Shown: positions 18,342 through 31,872 of the stretch, piece by piece | How the letters are laid out: each line of letters opens with the position of its first letter | Numbering within the stretch: the stretch's first letter is position 1 | From: Paracoccaceae bacterium | Lineage (GTDB): Bacteria > Pseudomonadota > Alphaproteobacteria > Rhodobacterales > Rhodobacteraceae | Direction: 5' to 3' | Assembly: GCA_003550665.1 (NCBI GenBank) | Contig: PUKW01000036.1 | Coordinates: 1-35,499 of the forward strand | Length of the DNA: 35,499 bases | The notes under the pieces: model-generated | What the model saw: the letters and a program-made list of their open reading frames with translations, nothing else | The model's database searches: none | Told to the model about the DNA's origin: nothing | Program-made: the position numbers and the translations under genes

Positions 18342-19606
18342 GTCTCCCGGATCCGCTCGATATCCGCGCCGCAGGCGCGCAGTTTCTGCTCGACCGTCTC
18401 ATAACCGCGATCGAGATGATAGACCCGCGCGACGCGCGTCTCGCCCTCGGCACCGAGCCCGGCGAGCACCAGCGAGACCGAGGCGCGCAGATCCGTGGCC
18501 ATCACGGGCGCGCCGCGCAGCCGGGGCACGCCGCGCACCGTCGCGGTGCCGCCATGCACCTCGATATCGGCGCCCATGCGGGCGAGCTCGGGCGCGTGCA
18601 TGAAGCGGTTCTCGAAGATGCGCTCCTCGAGGATGCTGACCCCGTCCGCCGTCGCCAAAAGCGCCATCATCTGCGCCTGCAGGTCGGTGGGAAAGCCGGG
18701 ATAGGGCTCGGTGATCACATGGACGGCGCGCACCCGCTCGCCGGTGCGGTGCGTGGCGAGACCGTCGGCGGTCTCCTCGACCCGGATGCCGGCCTCCTCG
18801 AGCTTGTCGGCGAAATTCGCCACGAGCGCGCGCGCCCCGCCGAGGCATTCGACGCGCCCGCCGGTGATCGCCGGGGCGATCATGTAGCTGCCCAGCTCGA
18901 TACGGTCGATCACCACGGGATGCGTCGCCCCCGTGAGCCGCTCCACCCCCTCGATGGTGATGGTGCTCGTGCCCTCGCCCTCGATCTGCGCGCCCATGCG
19001 CCGCAGGCACTGCGCGAGATCCACGATCTCGGGCTCGCGCGCCGCGTTGCGGATCACGGTCGTGCCCCGCGCAAGGGTCGCGGCCATCAGCGCATTCTCG
19101 GTCGCGCCGACGGAAACGATGGGAAAGTCGATCCCGGCGCCGCGCAGACCCTGCGGCGCATGGGCATGCAGATAGCCGTCGCGCAGTTCGAGCTCGGCGC
19201 CCAGCGCCTCCATCGCCATCTGGTGCAGGTCCACCGGCCGCGCCCCGATCGCGCAGCCGCCCGGCAGCGACACCACCGCGCGCCCCTCCCGCGCCAGGAG
19301 CGGGCCGAGCACCAGGATCGACGCCCGCATCCGCCGCACGATCTCGTAATCGGCGCGGTGCCCCGACAGCCCGTGCGAGGCCAGCGCAAGCTCGCGCCCG
19401 TCATCGCGCGTCGCCACATCGACGCCGAGCGACTCGAGCAGCAGCGCCATCGTGGATATGTCGGACAGCCGCGGCGCGTTGGTGAGCGTGAGCGGCTCCT
19501 CGGTCAGCAGCGTCGCCGGCATGAGCGCCAGGCAGGCATTCTTGGCGCCGGCGATCGGAATCCGCCCGTTGAGCTCGGCGCCGCCGCGCACCAGTATCGA
19601 ATCCAT
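18338..19606 (-). CDS. murA: UDP-N-acetylglucosamine 1-carboxyvinyltransferase
   Basis: [49 protein letters not shown] (catalytic Cys loop). Confidence 0.97.
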   Translation of the reverse strand: MDSILVRGGAELNGRIPIAGAKNACLALMPATLLTEEPLTLTNAPRLSDISTMALLLESLGVDVATRDDGRELALASHGLSGHRADYEIVRRMRASILVLGPLLAREGRAVVSLPGGCAIGARPVDLHQMAMEALGAELELRDGYLHAHAPQGLRGAGIDFPIVSVGATENALMAATLARGTTVIRNAAREPEIVDLAQCLRRMGAQIEGEGTSTITIEGVERLTGATHPVVIDRIELGSYMIAPAITGGRVECLGGARALVANFADKLEEAGIRVEETADGLATHRTGERVRAVHVITEPYPGFPTDLQAQMMALLATADGVSILEERIFENRFMHAPELARMGADIEVHGGTATVRGVPRLRGAPVMATDLRASVSLVLAGLGAEGETRVARVYHLDRGYETVEQKLRACGADIERIRET

Positions 19607-19621
19607 AGCCTGTGCCCCGTT

Positions 19622-19768
19622 TCACGCGTCCTTGCCGCCATCACCCTTGCGCGCCGCCGCCTGTGCCTTGCGGCGGGCGATATTGGCCTTGAGCGCCGCC
19701 TTGAGCCGCGCATCGCGGCCCTTCGGCGCCTTGTCGGCCGCGCGGGGGGCGGGTTTGCTCGTCTTCAT
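19622..19768 (-). CDS. Small basic protein (48 aa) upstream of murA
   Basis: Manual translation: MKTSKPAPRAADKAPKGRDARLKAALKANIARRKAQAAARKGDGGKDA*; below the ORF-track size limit; 15 bp upstream of the murA start. Confidence 0.7.
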   Translation of the reverse strand: MKTSKPAPRAADKAPKGRDARLKAALKANIARRKAQAAARKGDGGKDA

Positions 19769-19847
19769 GCCCCGTGTCTATCGCAGGGGCGCGGGCGGGT
19801 CCAGTTCGCACCGGGGCAGCGCGCGGTTGCGTGTGCCGTCGCGCCGG

Positions 19848-22385
19848 TCAGGCGGTCTCGTGGCCGGCCGGCGCCCGCGCCGGGCGTACCGGGGCCGCGC
19901 TATCGGCGCGCAGGCGGGTGTTATCGGGGTCGTGCGGGCTGTCGGCGGTCACGACCGAATCCCAGAGCCGGTCGAACATCTTCACCCGCAGCGTCGTGCC
20001 CGGCGCGGCGCAATCGGGGCGCACATAGCCCATCGCGACCGACTGGCCGCGCGTGACCGAATACCCCCCGGAGGTCAGCCGGCCGACATAGCCCGCATCG
20101 CCGTAAAGCGCCTCGCGGCCCCAGGGATCCGCGTCGCTTGGCCCGTCCACCAGGAGCGTGACGCAGCGCGTGCGGATACCCGCCGCTTGCATCGCCGCCT
20201 TGCCGTGAAATTCCTTGGACAGATCCACGAAGCGGTCCAGCCCGGCCTCGAGCGGCGTCGCATCGCGGCCAAGCTCGTGGCCCATGGCGCGGTAGCTCTT
20301 CTCCTGGCGCAGCCAGTTCTGCGCGCGCGCGCCCACCAGCCGCAGCCCCGCGCCCTCGCCGGCGGCCATCAGCCGGTCGAAGAGATAGTTCTGCATCTCG
20401 ACGGGGTGGTGCAGCTCCCAGCCGAGCTCGCCGGTATAGGCCACCCGCAGCGCGCGCACCGGGCACTGCTCGAGCTCGATGCGCCGCGCCGACAGCCAGG
20501 GAAAGCGCTTGTTGCCGAGCGCCGTGGCCGGATCGGCGTCGCGGATGAGCGGGGCGAGCAGCGCGCGCGCCTTCGGCCCGGCCACCGCGAACACCCCCCA
20601 TTGCGTCGTCACGTCCTGCACCTCGATCCAGCCGAAGGCGGGGATGCAGTCCTCGGCTGCCTTGCGCAGCACGTCGCCGTCGTAGTCGGTCAGGCCGCCC
20701 GACGAGATCAGGTAATAATCGTCCTCGGCGAGCCGGACGATGGTGTATTCGGTCTGCACCGTGCCCGCTGCGGTGAGCGCATAGGTCAGGTTGATGCGCC
20801 CGATCCGCGGCAGCCTGTTGCAGGTGAACCAGTCGAGGAAGGCGGTCGCGCCGGGGCCGCGCACGCGGTGCTTGGTGAAGGCGGAGGCGTCGATCATCCC
20901 CACCCCCTCGCGGATCGCGCGCGCCTCGGCCTCGGCATAGGGCCACCAGGCGCCGCGGCGAAAGCTGCGCGCGGCGTGATCGTCGAAACCCGCCGGCGCG
21001 AAGTAGTTGGGCCGCTCAAACCCGTTCACCGCCCCGAACTGCGCGCCCCGCGCGGCGAGCCGATCATAGCACGGCGCGGTGCGCAGCGGCCGGCAGGCGG
21101 GGCGCTCCTCGTCGGGGTGATGCAGGATATAGACGTGCTCATAGGCCTCCTCATTCTTGCGCGCGGCATACTTCGTCGTCATCCAGCGCCCGAAACGGCG
21201 CGGATCGAGCATCGCGACATCGATCTCGGCCTCGCCCTCGGTCATCACCTGCGCGAGGTAATGCCCGGCGCCGCCCGCCGCGGTGATCCCGAAGGAGAAC
21301 CCCTCCGCGAGCCACATGTTGCGCAGCCCCGGCGCCGGGCCGAGCAGGGGGTTGCCGTCGGGGGTGTAGCAGATCGGGCCGTTATAGTCGTCCTTGAGCC
21401 CCACCTGCTCGGTGGAGGGGAGGCGGTGGATCATCTCCATGTACTCTTCCTCGATACGATCGAGATCGAGGGGAAAGAGATCGGCGCGGAAGGAGGCTGG
21501 CACATCGTGCAGGAACCGCGCCGGCGCGCCGCGCTCATAGGGGCCGAGGATCCAGCCGCCACGCTCCTCGCGCACATACCATTTGGCGTCGGCATCGCGC
21601 AGCACCGGGTGCCCGGGGTTGCCCGCGCGGCGCCACGCCATCAGCGCCGGATCGGGCTCGGTGACGATATACTGATGCTCAACGGGAATCGCCGGGATGC
21701 GGATGCCCAGAAGCCGCGCGGTGCGCTGGGCGTGGTTGCCGGTGGCGGTGACGACATGCTCGGCGGTGATCTCGAATCGGTCCTCGGACGCGACCAGGTT
21801 GCCGCCCCGCTCCGCCATGCGGGTGCAGGAGACGACCCAGTCATCCCCAGTCCAGCGATAGCCATCGACCTGCACCCGGCGGATGATCTCGGCGCCGTGC
21901 AGGCGCGCGCCCTTGGCCATGGCCTGGGTGAGGTCGGCCGGGTTGATGTAGCCGTCCTGGGGGTGCAGGATCGCGCCTTCGAGATCCTCGCTGCGCAGGA
22001 GCGGCCAGCGCGCCGCGATCTCGGCGGGGGACAGCCACTGGTACTCGATGCCCACCGTCTCCGCTGTCGCGGCATAGAGCATGTATTCGTCCATCCGCGC
22101 GCGCGTGCGCGCCATGCGCAGATTGCCCACCACCGAAAAGCCGGGGTTGAGGCCGGTCTCGGCCTCGAGGGTCTTGTAAAAGCGCACCGAGTAGTCATGG
22201 ATGTGGCTCGGCGCATGGCCCATGTTGAACAGCGGCAGGAGCCCCGCGGCATGCCAGGTCGAGCCCGCCGTGAGCTCGTCGCGCTCGACCAGCGCCGTCT
22301 TCCAGCCGGCCCGGGCGAGGTGATAGGCGATCGAGGTGCCGACGGCGCCGCCGCCGACGACGAGAGCTTTGACATGCGTGCCCAT
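19848..22385 (-). CDS. FAD-dependent oxidoreductase / GcvT-family protein (dimethylglycine/sarcosine dehydrogenase-like)
   Basis: 845 aa; ALVVGGGAVGTSIAYHLARAGW (FAD), GSTWHAAGLLP (His of covalent-FAD family motif), C-terminal GcvT-like aminomethyltransferase region. Confidence 0.9.
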   Translation of the reverse strand: MGTHVKALVVGGGAVGTSIAYHLARAGWKTALVERDELTAGSTWHAAGLLPLFNMGHAPSHIHDYSVRFYKTLEAETGLNPGFSVVGNLRMARTRARMDEYMLYAATAETVGIEYQWLSPAEIAARWPLLRSEDLEGAILHPQDGYINPADLTQAMAKGARLHGAEIIRRVQVDGYRWTGDDWVVSCTRMAERGGNLVASEDRFEITAEHVVTATGNHAQRTARLLGIRIPAIPVEHQYIVTEPDPALMAWRRAGNPGHPVLRDADAKWYVREERGGWILGPYERGAPARFLHDVPASFRADLFPLDLDRIEEEYMEMIHRLPSTEQVGLKDDYNGPICYTPDGNPLLGPAPGLRNMWLAEGFSFGITAAGGAGHYLAQVMTEGEAEIDVAMLDPRRFGRWMTTKYAARKNEEAYEHVYILHHPDEERPACRPLRTAPCYDRLAARGAQFGAVNGFERPNYFAPAGFDDHAARSFRRGAWWPYAEAEARAIREGVGMIDASAFTKHRVRGPGATAFLDWFTCNRLPRIGRINLTYALTAAGTVQTEYTIVRLAEDDYYLISSGGLTDYDGDVLRKAAEDCIPAFGWIEVQDVTTQWGVFAVAGPKARALLAPLIRDADPATALGNKRFPWLSARRIELEQCPVRALRVAYTGELGWELHHPVEMQNYLFDRLMAAGEGAGLRLVGARAQNWLRQEKSYRAMGHELGRDATPLEAGLDRFVDLSKEFHGKAAMQAAGIRTRCVTLLVDGPSDADPWGREALYGDAGYVGRLTSGGYSVTRGQSVAMGYVRPDCAAPGTTLRVKMFDRLWDSVVTADSPHDPDNTRLRADSAAPVRPARAPAGHETA

Positions 22386-22497
22386 GATGCGATTCCCTTG
22401 GCCGGATCCGCCCCCTCAATGCCTCAGACGCGCCCGCCGCGGCGCAATCCGGGCGACTTGTGATGCAGGGAAAACGACATCGCGCAGCCTTGGCGGG

Positions 22498-22517
22498 TCT
22501 TAACGCTTTGCGCATCA
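22498..22517 (+). promoter_or_regulatory. Putative regulatory region of the PAS kinase: TCTTAAC element followed by TTGCGCATCA
   Basis: TCTTAAC 22498-22504 and TTGCGCATCA 22508-22517 read directly; both recur in other intergenic regions of the window (see findings). Confidence 0.35.
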
Positions 22518-22581
22518 ATTTATGCGAGTGCTCGGTATGGGTACGACACGGACCAGGGATACCCGCGCAACGAGGCTGGCG

Positions 22582-26841
<4,260 letters not shown>

Positions 26842-26843
26842 GC

Positions 26844-28493
26844 TCAGCGCAGCCGGTTCTCGCGCAGCATCCCCGCGCGGTGCAGGACCGGATGGGTCAG
26901 CGCCACGAGCAGGGAGTTGATTTCCTTGAGATCGCGGATCGTGTCGACATGCAGCGCGCTGGTTTCGCGGCTTGCCGTGACCCCGGCGCGCAGGCGCTCA
27001 TGGTGGTTGTCCTCGCTCTCCTGCTCGAGCCGACGGATCGTCTCCTTGGTTTCGGCAAGCTCGCGCGCCGCATCGACATCGCCGGTCATCAGCACGTTGA
27101 AGGCCAGCCGCGCATTGCGCGCGACCTCGGCATGGATCCCCGACAGCTCGTCCCAGCCCGCGTCTGAAAAATCTACGCCCCGCTTGAGCTTCTTGCGCGC
27201 CTTCGCGGCGATGCCCTGCGCGACGATATCGGCGATCTGTTCGAGGCGGATATTGCCGCTCAGGATCTCGTTGAGCCGCGCGCGCTCCTCCGCGGTGAGC
27301 GCGGCCTCGTCGATGCGCGCGAGGTAGAGCTTGATCTCGGTGTGGATCGCGTCGACCTCGTCGTCGAGCCGGGCGAGATCGGCCAGCGCCGCGCGCTCGG
27401 GCTCGCGGTAGAGCCGGAACACCTCGCTCAGCATGAGCTCGACCCGCTCGCACAGCGCCAGAAGCTCGCGCGCCGCACCGGCAAGCGCGCGCGACGGCAC
27501 GGCGAGATCGGCCGCGTCAAGCGCACTCTCGCGACCGCGTCCGAGGCCGCCCTGCGCCCCCGCGGCCGGCAGCAGCGCATCGACGCCGCGCGCCACCACC
27601 CCCGCGAGCACCCCGCCGCCGAGCGCCACCGCCCCGTTGAAGGCCACATGTCCCATCACCACCGCATCGCCCGGCGGCAGACCCGCCAAGAGCGCATAGA
27701 GCGGCATCGCCAGATGCAGCACGAACACCGCCAGCGCCCCGACCCCGCGCAAGGCGAGATTGGCCATCAGCACCACCTGTCCCGCGCGCGCCATCCCGCG
27801 CCCGAGATAGACCGCGATCAGCGCAGCGCCGAAATTGATCCCGAGCACGAGTGGTATGACCAGAACCGGCGGGATCACCCCCCGGTCGGCGAGCGCCGCG
27901 ACGAGCAGTATCGCCGCGATGGACGAATGAAACAGCCAGGTCATCAGCGCGGCGAGCAGGAATGCCGTGAGCCAGTCGCGCGACAGGTAGCCGAGCACGA
28001 GCGGCAGCATCTCCCCGTCGCGCAGCGGTTCGGAGGCCTCCCCGATCAGCCGCAGCGACAGGAGCAGCAGGCCGATCCCGATCAGAATCCGGCCCACCTG
28101 CCGCCACCGCGCCTCGGTGCTCGAGCGAAAGGCGATCACCCCGAACAGGAGAAGCACTGGCACGAGCAGCGACAGGTCGAGCCGCAGGATACCCGTCACC
28201 ACCGCGGAGCCCAGATCGGCGCCAACCACCGCCGCGATGCCGCGCGCGGCCGCAACATGCCCGGAGGCCGCGAAACCCGCCACGATCAGCGCCACCGCCG
28301 TCGCGCTCTGCAGGGCCATCGCCATCAAGCCGCCGGCGCCGATGGCGCGCAACGCATCGGGAAAGGCGCGCCGCAGCCGCGCGTCGAGCCCGGCGCCGAA
28401 GGCTCGCTCGACCCCGCTGCGCACCATGTGCGTCGCCCACAGAAGGAGCGCCACCGCACCGGCGAGATTGAGAAGGATCAGCGCGCCGGACAT
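26844..28493 (-). CDS. Na/Pi cotransporter family protein with C-terminal PhoU-like domain
   Basis: 549 aa; two Na/Pi repeats (MALQSATAVALIVAGFAASG; LFHSSIAAILLVAALADRGVIPPVLVIPLVLGINFG) and a helical PhoU-like C-terminus. Confidence 0.92.
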   Translation of the reverse strand: MSGALILLNLAGAVALLLWATHMVRSGVERAFGAGLDARLRRAFPDALRAIGAGGLMAMALQSATAVALIVAGFAASGHVAAARGIAAVVGADLGSAVVTGILRLDLSLLVPVLLLFGVIAFRSSTEARWRQVGRILIGIGLLLLSLRLIGEASEPLRDGEMLPLVLGYLSRDWLTAFLLAALMTWLFHSSIAAILLVAALADRGVIPPVLVIPLVLGINFGAALIAVYLGRGMARAGQVVLMANLALRGVGALAVFVLHLAMPLYALLAGLPPGDAVVMGHVAFNGAVALGGGVLAGVVARGVDALLPAAGAQGGLGRGRESALDAADLAVPSRALAGAARELLALCERVELMLSEVFRLYREPERAALADLARLDDEVDAIHTEIKLYLARIDEAALTAEERARLNEILSGNIRLEQIADIVAQGIAAKARKKLKRGVDFSDAGWDELSGIHAEVARNARLAFNVLMTGDVDAARELAETKETIRRLEQESEDNHHERLRAGVTASRETSALHVDTIRDLKEINSLLVALTHPVLHRAGMLRENRLR

Positions 28494-28618
28494 CTCAGCG
28501 CGCGCCGCTTGCAGCGCCGGTACGGGGCGGACAGGTGAGGGTCAGGGCGGACGGCATGCTGCGCAGTCTTGATCGCTTCCGTTGGCCGCCGCGCGCAAGT
28601 CGCGCAAGAATGCATCAA

Positions 28619-28636
28619 TTGCGCATCACAATGCGC
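28619..28636 (-). promoter_or_regulatory. Inverted-repeat element upstream of the Na/Pi cotransporter gene
   Basis: Plus strand TTGCGCATCACAATGCGC; perfect GCGCAT-CACA-ATGCGC inverted repeat at 28621-28636, with nearby GCGCAAG direct repeats (28593-28599, 28602-28608). Confidence 0.35.
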
Positions 28637-28698
28637 CCTCACCCCGCGGCGAGCAGGCAAACTGCGCCATTTCCGCGCAGGGTGCAAGCGCGGCCGCG

Positions 28699-29199
28699 TC
28701 AGTCGCGATCACAGGGCCACGCGGCGATGTCCTGATCGAGACGCGGGTGACGCATCTCGCTGCCGGCGTCGATCCCGAGCCGCGCGGCCAGCCCGCCATT
28801 GATCTCGAGCACATACTGCACCGCGTCGCCGCCATGGATTGGCGTTTCGTCATGCGGCACCGCTTCGTGGTGGACGCGGGAGACCCGGCCCGTCGCATCC
28901 ATGAAAATCATGTCAAGCGAAATCAGCGTGTTGCGCATCCAGAACGAGACGGGCTGCGGGGCCGGGTAGACGAAGAGCATGCCCGCCGAAAGCGGCATGT
29001 GCGTGCGGTGCATGAGCCCCTCGGCGCGCCGTTCGGGCGTGTCGGCGAGCTCGACGGAGAACCGCGCCGAGCCCCATTCGCCGCGCAGATCGACCGCGCC
29101 GTCGCTGCACGCCGCGGCCACCGGCAGCGCCAAGAGTGCCAGCACCAGCGCCAGCGCCGCAATGAGCGGGCGCGCCCGGCTACCCCGAGGCGCTCGCAT
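28699..29199 (-). CDS. DUF192 family protein (exported)
   Basis: FSVELADTPERRAEGLMHRTHMPLSAGMLFVYPAPQPVSFWMRNTLISLDMIFMDATG, the DUF192 signature. Confidence 0.9.
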   Translation of the reverse strand: MRAPRGSRARPLIAALALVLALLALPVAAACSDGAVDLRGEWGSARFSVELADTPERRAEGLMHRTHMPLSAGMLFVYPAPQPVSFWMRNTLISLDMIFMDATGRVSRVHHEAVPHDETPIHGGDAVQYVLEINGGLAARLGIDAGSEMRHPRLDQDIAAWPCDRD

Positions 29200-29731
29200 C
29201 CACCTTCTCCGAGAGCGCCGCCTCCCACGGGACGGCGACGATCGCCATGAGCCCGCGATCCCCCTCAATCACGCGCAGCCCCACCGCCTCGCCCGGCTGC
29301 AGATCCGCGAAGCCGGAGCGGCGCAGCACCTCAACATGCACGAAGACATCCTCCGCCCGGCCGAAGACATTCGCAAAACCGAAGCCCTTGGTGCGGTCGA
29401 ACCATTTCACCCGCGCCGGCAACAGGGGATGCGCCGCGAGCGTGGCCGGGTCCATGTCGCTCAGCTCGTCGACCGGGCATTCCGCAGTGTCCTCGGGCGG
29501 CGCGATGGCGATCACGGTCACGGCCTGCATCCCGCGGTCGGTCTGCTGAACCTCGACCTCGACGATTGCGCCGTCCACCACCGAGTTCTGGCCGAAATTG
29601 CGCAGCACATTCGCATGCAGCAGGATGTCGGGGCCGCCGTGGTCAGCCACGAGAAATCCGAATCCCTTGCGCGGATCGAACCATTTCACACAGCATTTCA
29701 TGCACTGCGTCAGCGCCGTTTCCTCCGTCAT
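29180..29731 (-). CDS. Cold-shock domain protein with two tandem CSDs
   Basis: CVKWFDPRKGFGFLVADHGGPDILLHANVL and RVKWFDRTKGFGFANVFGRAEDVFVHVEVL; ATG 29731 preferred to TTG 29770. Confidence 0.92.
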   Translation of the reverse strand: MTEETALTQCMKCCVKWFDPRKGFGFLVADHGGPDILLHANVLRNFGQNSVVDGAIVEVEVQQTDRGMQAVTVIAIAPPEDTAECPVDELSDMDPATLAAHPLLPARVKWFDRTKGFGFANVFGRAEDVFVHVEVLRRSGFADLQPGEAVGLRVIEGDRGLMAIVAVPWEAALSEKVDASASG

Positions 29732-29846
29732 CTCGATTTTCTGCTTTCGACCCGATTTCTCTCGCGCCAAGCGGCTCAGCGCGCGCAGACTCTAGACGGT
29801 AAGGATGCGGATGCAAGTGTTCATCGCAAAACTGCGTTGCGCGGTC

Positions 29847-30452
29847 TCACGGGTTGAGACGCGTGACCTCCCATGCGGCGTCGAGCGCGGCGCGGCGCCA
29901 GGCGAAGCGGTCGTGCAGCCGAAAGGCGCCATCGGCCCAGAACTCGATCTCCAGCGGGCGGATCCGGAAGCCGCCCCAGAAGGGCGGGCGCGGCGGGTTG
30001 GTGCCGTAGCGCGCCGAGACCCGCGCGACCTCGGCCATCAGCGTGGCCCGCGAGTCGAGCGGACGCGACTGCTGCGACGCCCAGGCCCCGAGCCGCGACT
30101 TGAGCCCGCGCGAGGCGTAGTATTCGTCCGCCTTGGGTCCCTCCTCGCGCTCGGTCAGGCCACGCACGCGGATCTGGCGGCGCAGCGACTTCCAGTGCAT
30201 CACGAAGGCGGCCTTGCCGGCGGCCTCGATCTCGTGCGCCTTGGCGGACTCGTAATTGGTGTAGAACACGAAGGCGTCGGGCTCGATCTCCTTGAGCAGC
30301 ACCATGCGCGCGTTGGGCAACCCGTCGGCATCGACCGTGGCGAGCGCGATCGCGGTCGGGTCGTTGACCTCCTCGGCCACGGCCGCATCCAGCCAGCCCT
30401 GTGCGAGGGCGAAGGGGTCGTCGCCCGCGAAGATGCCCGTGCGCTCGCTCAT
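29847..30452 (-). CDS. pdxH: Pyridoxamine 5'-phosphate oxidase
   Basis: [63 protein letters not shown]...RFAWRR. Confidence 0.96.
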   Translation of the reverse strand: MSERTGIFAGDDPFALAQGWLDAAVAEEVNDPTAIALATVDADGLPNARMVLLKEIEPDAFVFYTNYESAKAHEIEAAGKAAFVMHWKSLRRQIRVRGLTEREEGPKADEYYASRGLKSRLGAWASQQSRPLDSRATLMAEVARVSARYGTNPPRPPFWGGFRIRPLEIEFWADGAFRLHDRFAWRRAALDAAWEVTRLNP

Positions 30453-30484
30453 GTCGCTCTCCCACCTTGCCCGCGCCGCCGCAC

Positions 30485-30512
30485 TTGATGCACTCGGCGC
30501 AATCGCCTAAAG
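30485..30512 (+). promoter_or_regulatory. Possible sigma-70-type promoter for fabI
   Basis: TTGATG-N16-CTAAAG in the pdxH/fabI divergent region; weak match, by eye only. Confidence 0.3.
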
Positions 30513-30546
30513 CACGCTCACGCGACAGATGGCCGAGGAGCCCCGG

Positions 30547-31368
30547 ATGTCAACACATCTCCTGCAAGGCAAGCGTGGTCTCATCATGGGGCTCGCCAAT
30601 GAAAAATCCATCGCGTGGGGGATCGCCAAGGCCTGCGCGGATGCCGGCGCGGAGCTTGCCTTCTCCTATCAGGGCGGCCCGCTCAAGAAGCGCGTCGGCC
30701 CGCTCGCCGAGCGGCTGGGATCGGAGCTGGTCATCGAATGCGATGTCGGCGATCCGGGCTCCGTCGATGCGCTCTTTGCCGAGCTCGAGCGGGTCTGGGG
30801 CCGGATCGATTTCGTAGTGCACGCGATCGGCTTTTCCGACAAGGAGGAGCTGCGCGGCCGCTATGTCGACACCAGCGCGGAGAATTTCCGCTCGACGATG
30901 GACATATCGGTCTATTCCTTCACGGCGGTCTGCCAGCGCGCGGCGAAGCTGATGCCCGAGGGCGGCAGCCTGCTGACGATGACCTATTACGGCGCCGAGC
31001 GGGTGATGCCGCACTACAACATGATGGGGGTGGCCAAGGCCGCGCTGGAGGCCAGCGTGCGCTACATCGCCGAGGATCTGGGCCGCGACGGCATCCGCTG
31101 CAACGCGATCTCGGCGGGACCGATCAAGACCCTCGCTGCGAGCGGCATCGGCGATTTTCGCTACATCATGAAATGGAACGAGCTCAACTCGCCGCTGCGG
31201 CGCAACGTGACCATCGACGATGTCGGCAAATCGGCGCTCTACCTGCTGTCGGATCTCGGCTCCGGCGTGACGGGCGAGGTGCATCATGTCGATGCGGGCT
31301 ATCATGTCGTCGGGATGAAAGCCCCCGACGCGCCGGACATCGAGGGCGCGCTGGCCAAGGAGCGCTGA
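30547..31368 (+). CDS. fabI: Enoyl-[acyl-carrier-protein] reductase (NADH), FabI
   Basis: LQGKRGLIMGLANEKSIAWGIAKACADAGAELAFSYQG, MTYYGAERVMPHYNMMGVAKAALEASVRYIAEDLG; SD GAGGAG upstream of ATG 30547. Confidence 0.96.
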   Translation: MSTHLLQGKRGLIMGLANEKSIAWGIAKACADAGAELAFSYQGGPLKKRVGPLAERLGSELVIECDVGDPGSVDALFAELERVWGRIDFVVHAIGFSDKEELRGRYVDTSAENFRSTMDISVYSFTAVCQRAAKLMPEGGSLLTMTYYGAERVMPHYNMMGVAKAALEASVRYIAEDLGRDGIRCNAISAGPIKTLAASGIGDFRYIMKWNELNSPLRRNVTIDDVGKSALYLLSDLGSGVTGEVHHVDAGYHVVGMKAPDAPDIEGALAKER

Positions 31369-31371
31369 TCC

Positions 31372-31872
31372 ATGACCGAGCGGCTGCCGCATGAGAAGGG
31401 CTTTCATGTCAGCTGGGACCAGCTGCACCGCGATGCGCGCGCGCTGGCCTGGCGGCTCGACGGGATCGGGCCCGATGACGGCGACTGGCGCGCGGTGGTC
31501 GCGGTGACGCGCGGCGGGCTGGCGCCGTCGATGATCGTGGCGCGCGAGCTCGACATCCGCACCGTCGATACGATCTCGATCAAGTCCTATAACTGGCAGG
31601 AGCAGACCGAGCCGGTGCTCATCAAGGCGCCGCAGGCCGATGTCGTCGGCGACGGCACCGGCATCCTGATCGTGGATGATCTCGTCGATACCGGGCGCAC
31701 CCTGCAGCTCATCCACGACCTCTACCCCAAGGCGCATTTCGCTACCGTCTACGCCAAGCCCGAGGGCCGTCCGATGGTGCACAGCTTTATCACCGAGGTC
31801 AGCCAGGACACCTGGATCTTCTTTCCCTGGGACATGGCGCTGCAATACGTCGAACCCTATCGCGGCGCCTGA
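31372..31872 (+). CDS. gpt: Xanthine phosphoribosyltransferase
   Basis: [33 protein letters not shown]...[15 protein letters not shown] (PRPP motif). Confidence 0.93.
   Translation: MTERLPHEKGFHVSWDQLHRDARALAWRLDGIGPDDGDWRAVVAVTRGGLAPSMIVARELDIRTVDTISIKSYNWQEQTEPVLIKAPQADVVGDGTGILIVDDLVDTGRTLQLIHDLYPKAHFATVYAKPEGRPMVHSFITEVSQDTWIFFPWDMALQYVEPYRGA

Noticed and set aside
19452-22463. 1003-aa plus-strand ORF
   Set aside because: Mirror of the GcvT/FAD gene, the small ORF and the murA start; no recognisable motifs.
27342-28538. 398-aa plus-strand ORF opposite the Na/Pi cotransporter
   Set aside because: Antisense shadow; His/Arg/Gln-rich translation of a membrane-protein gene's complement.
29844-29860. 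GTCTCA-CGGGT-TGAGAC hairpin at the pdxH 3' end
   Set aside because: Only a 6-bp stem overlapping the stop codon and no T-tract; too weak to call a terminator.
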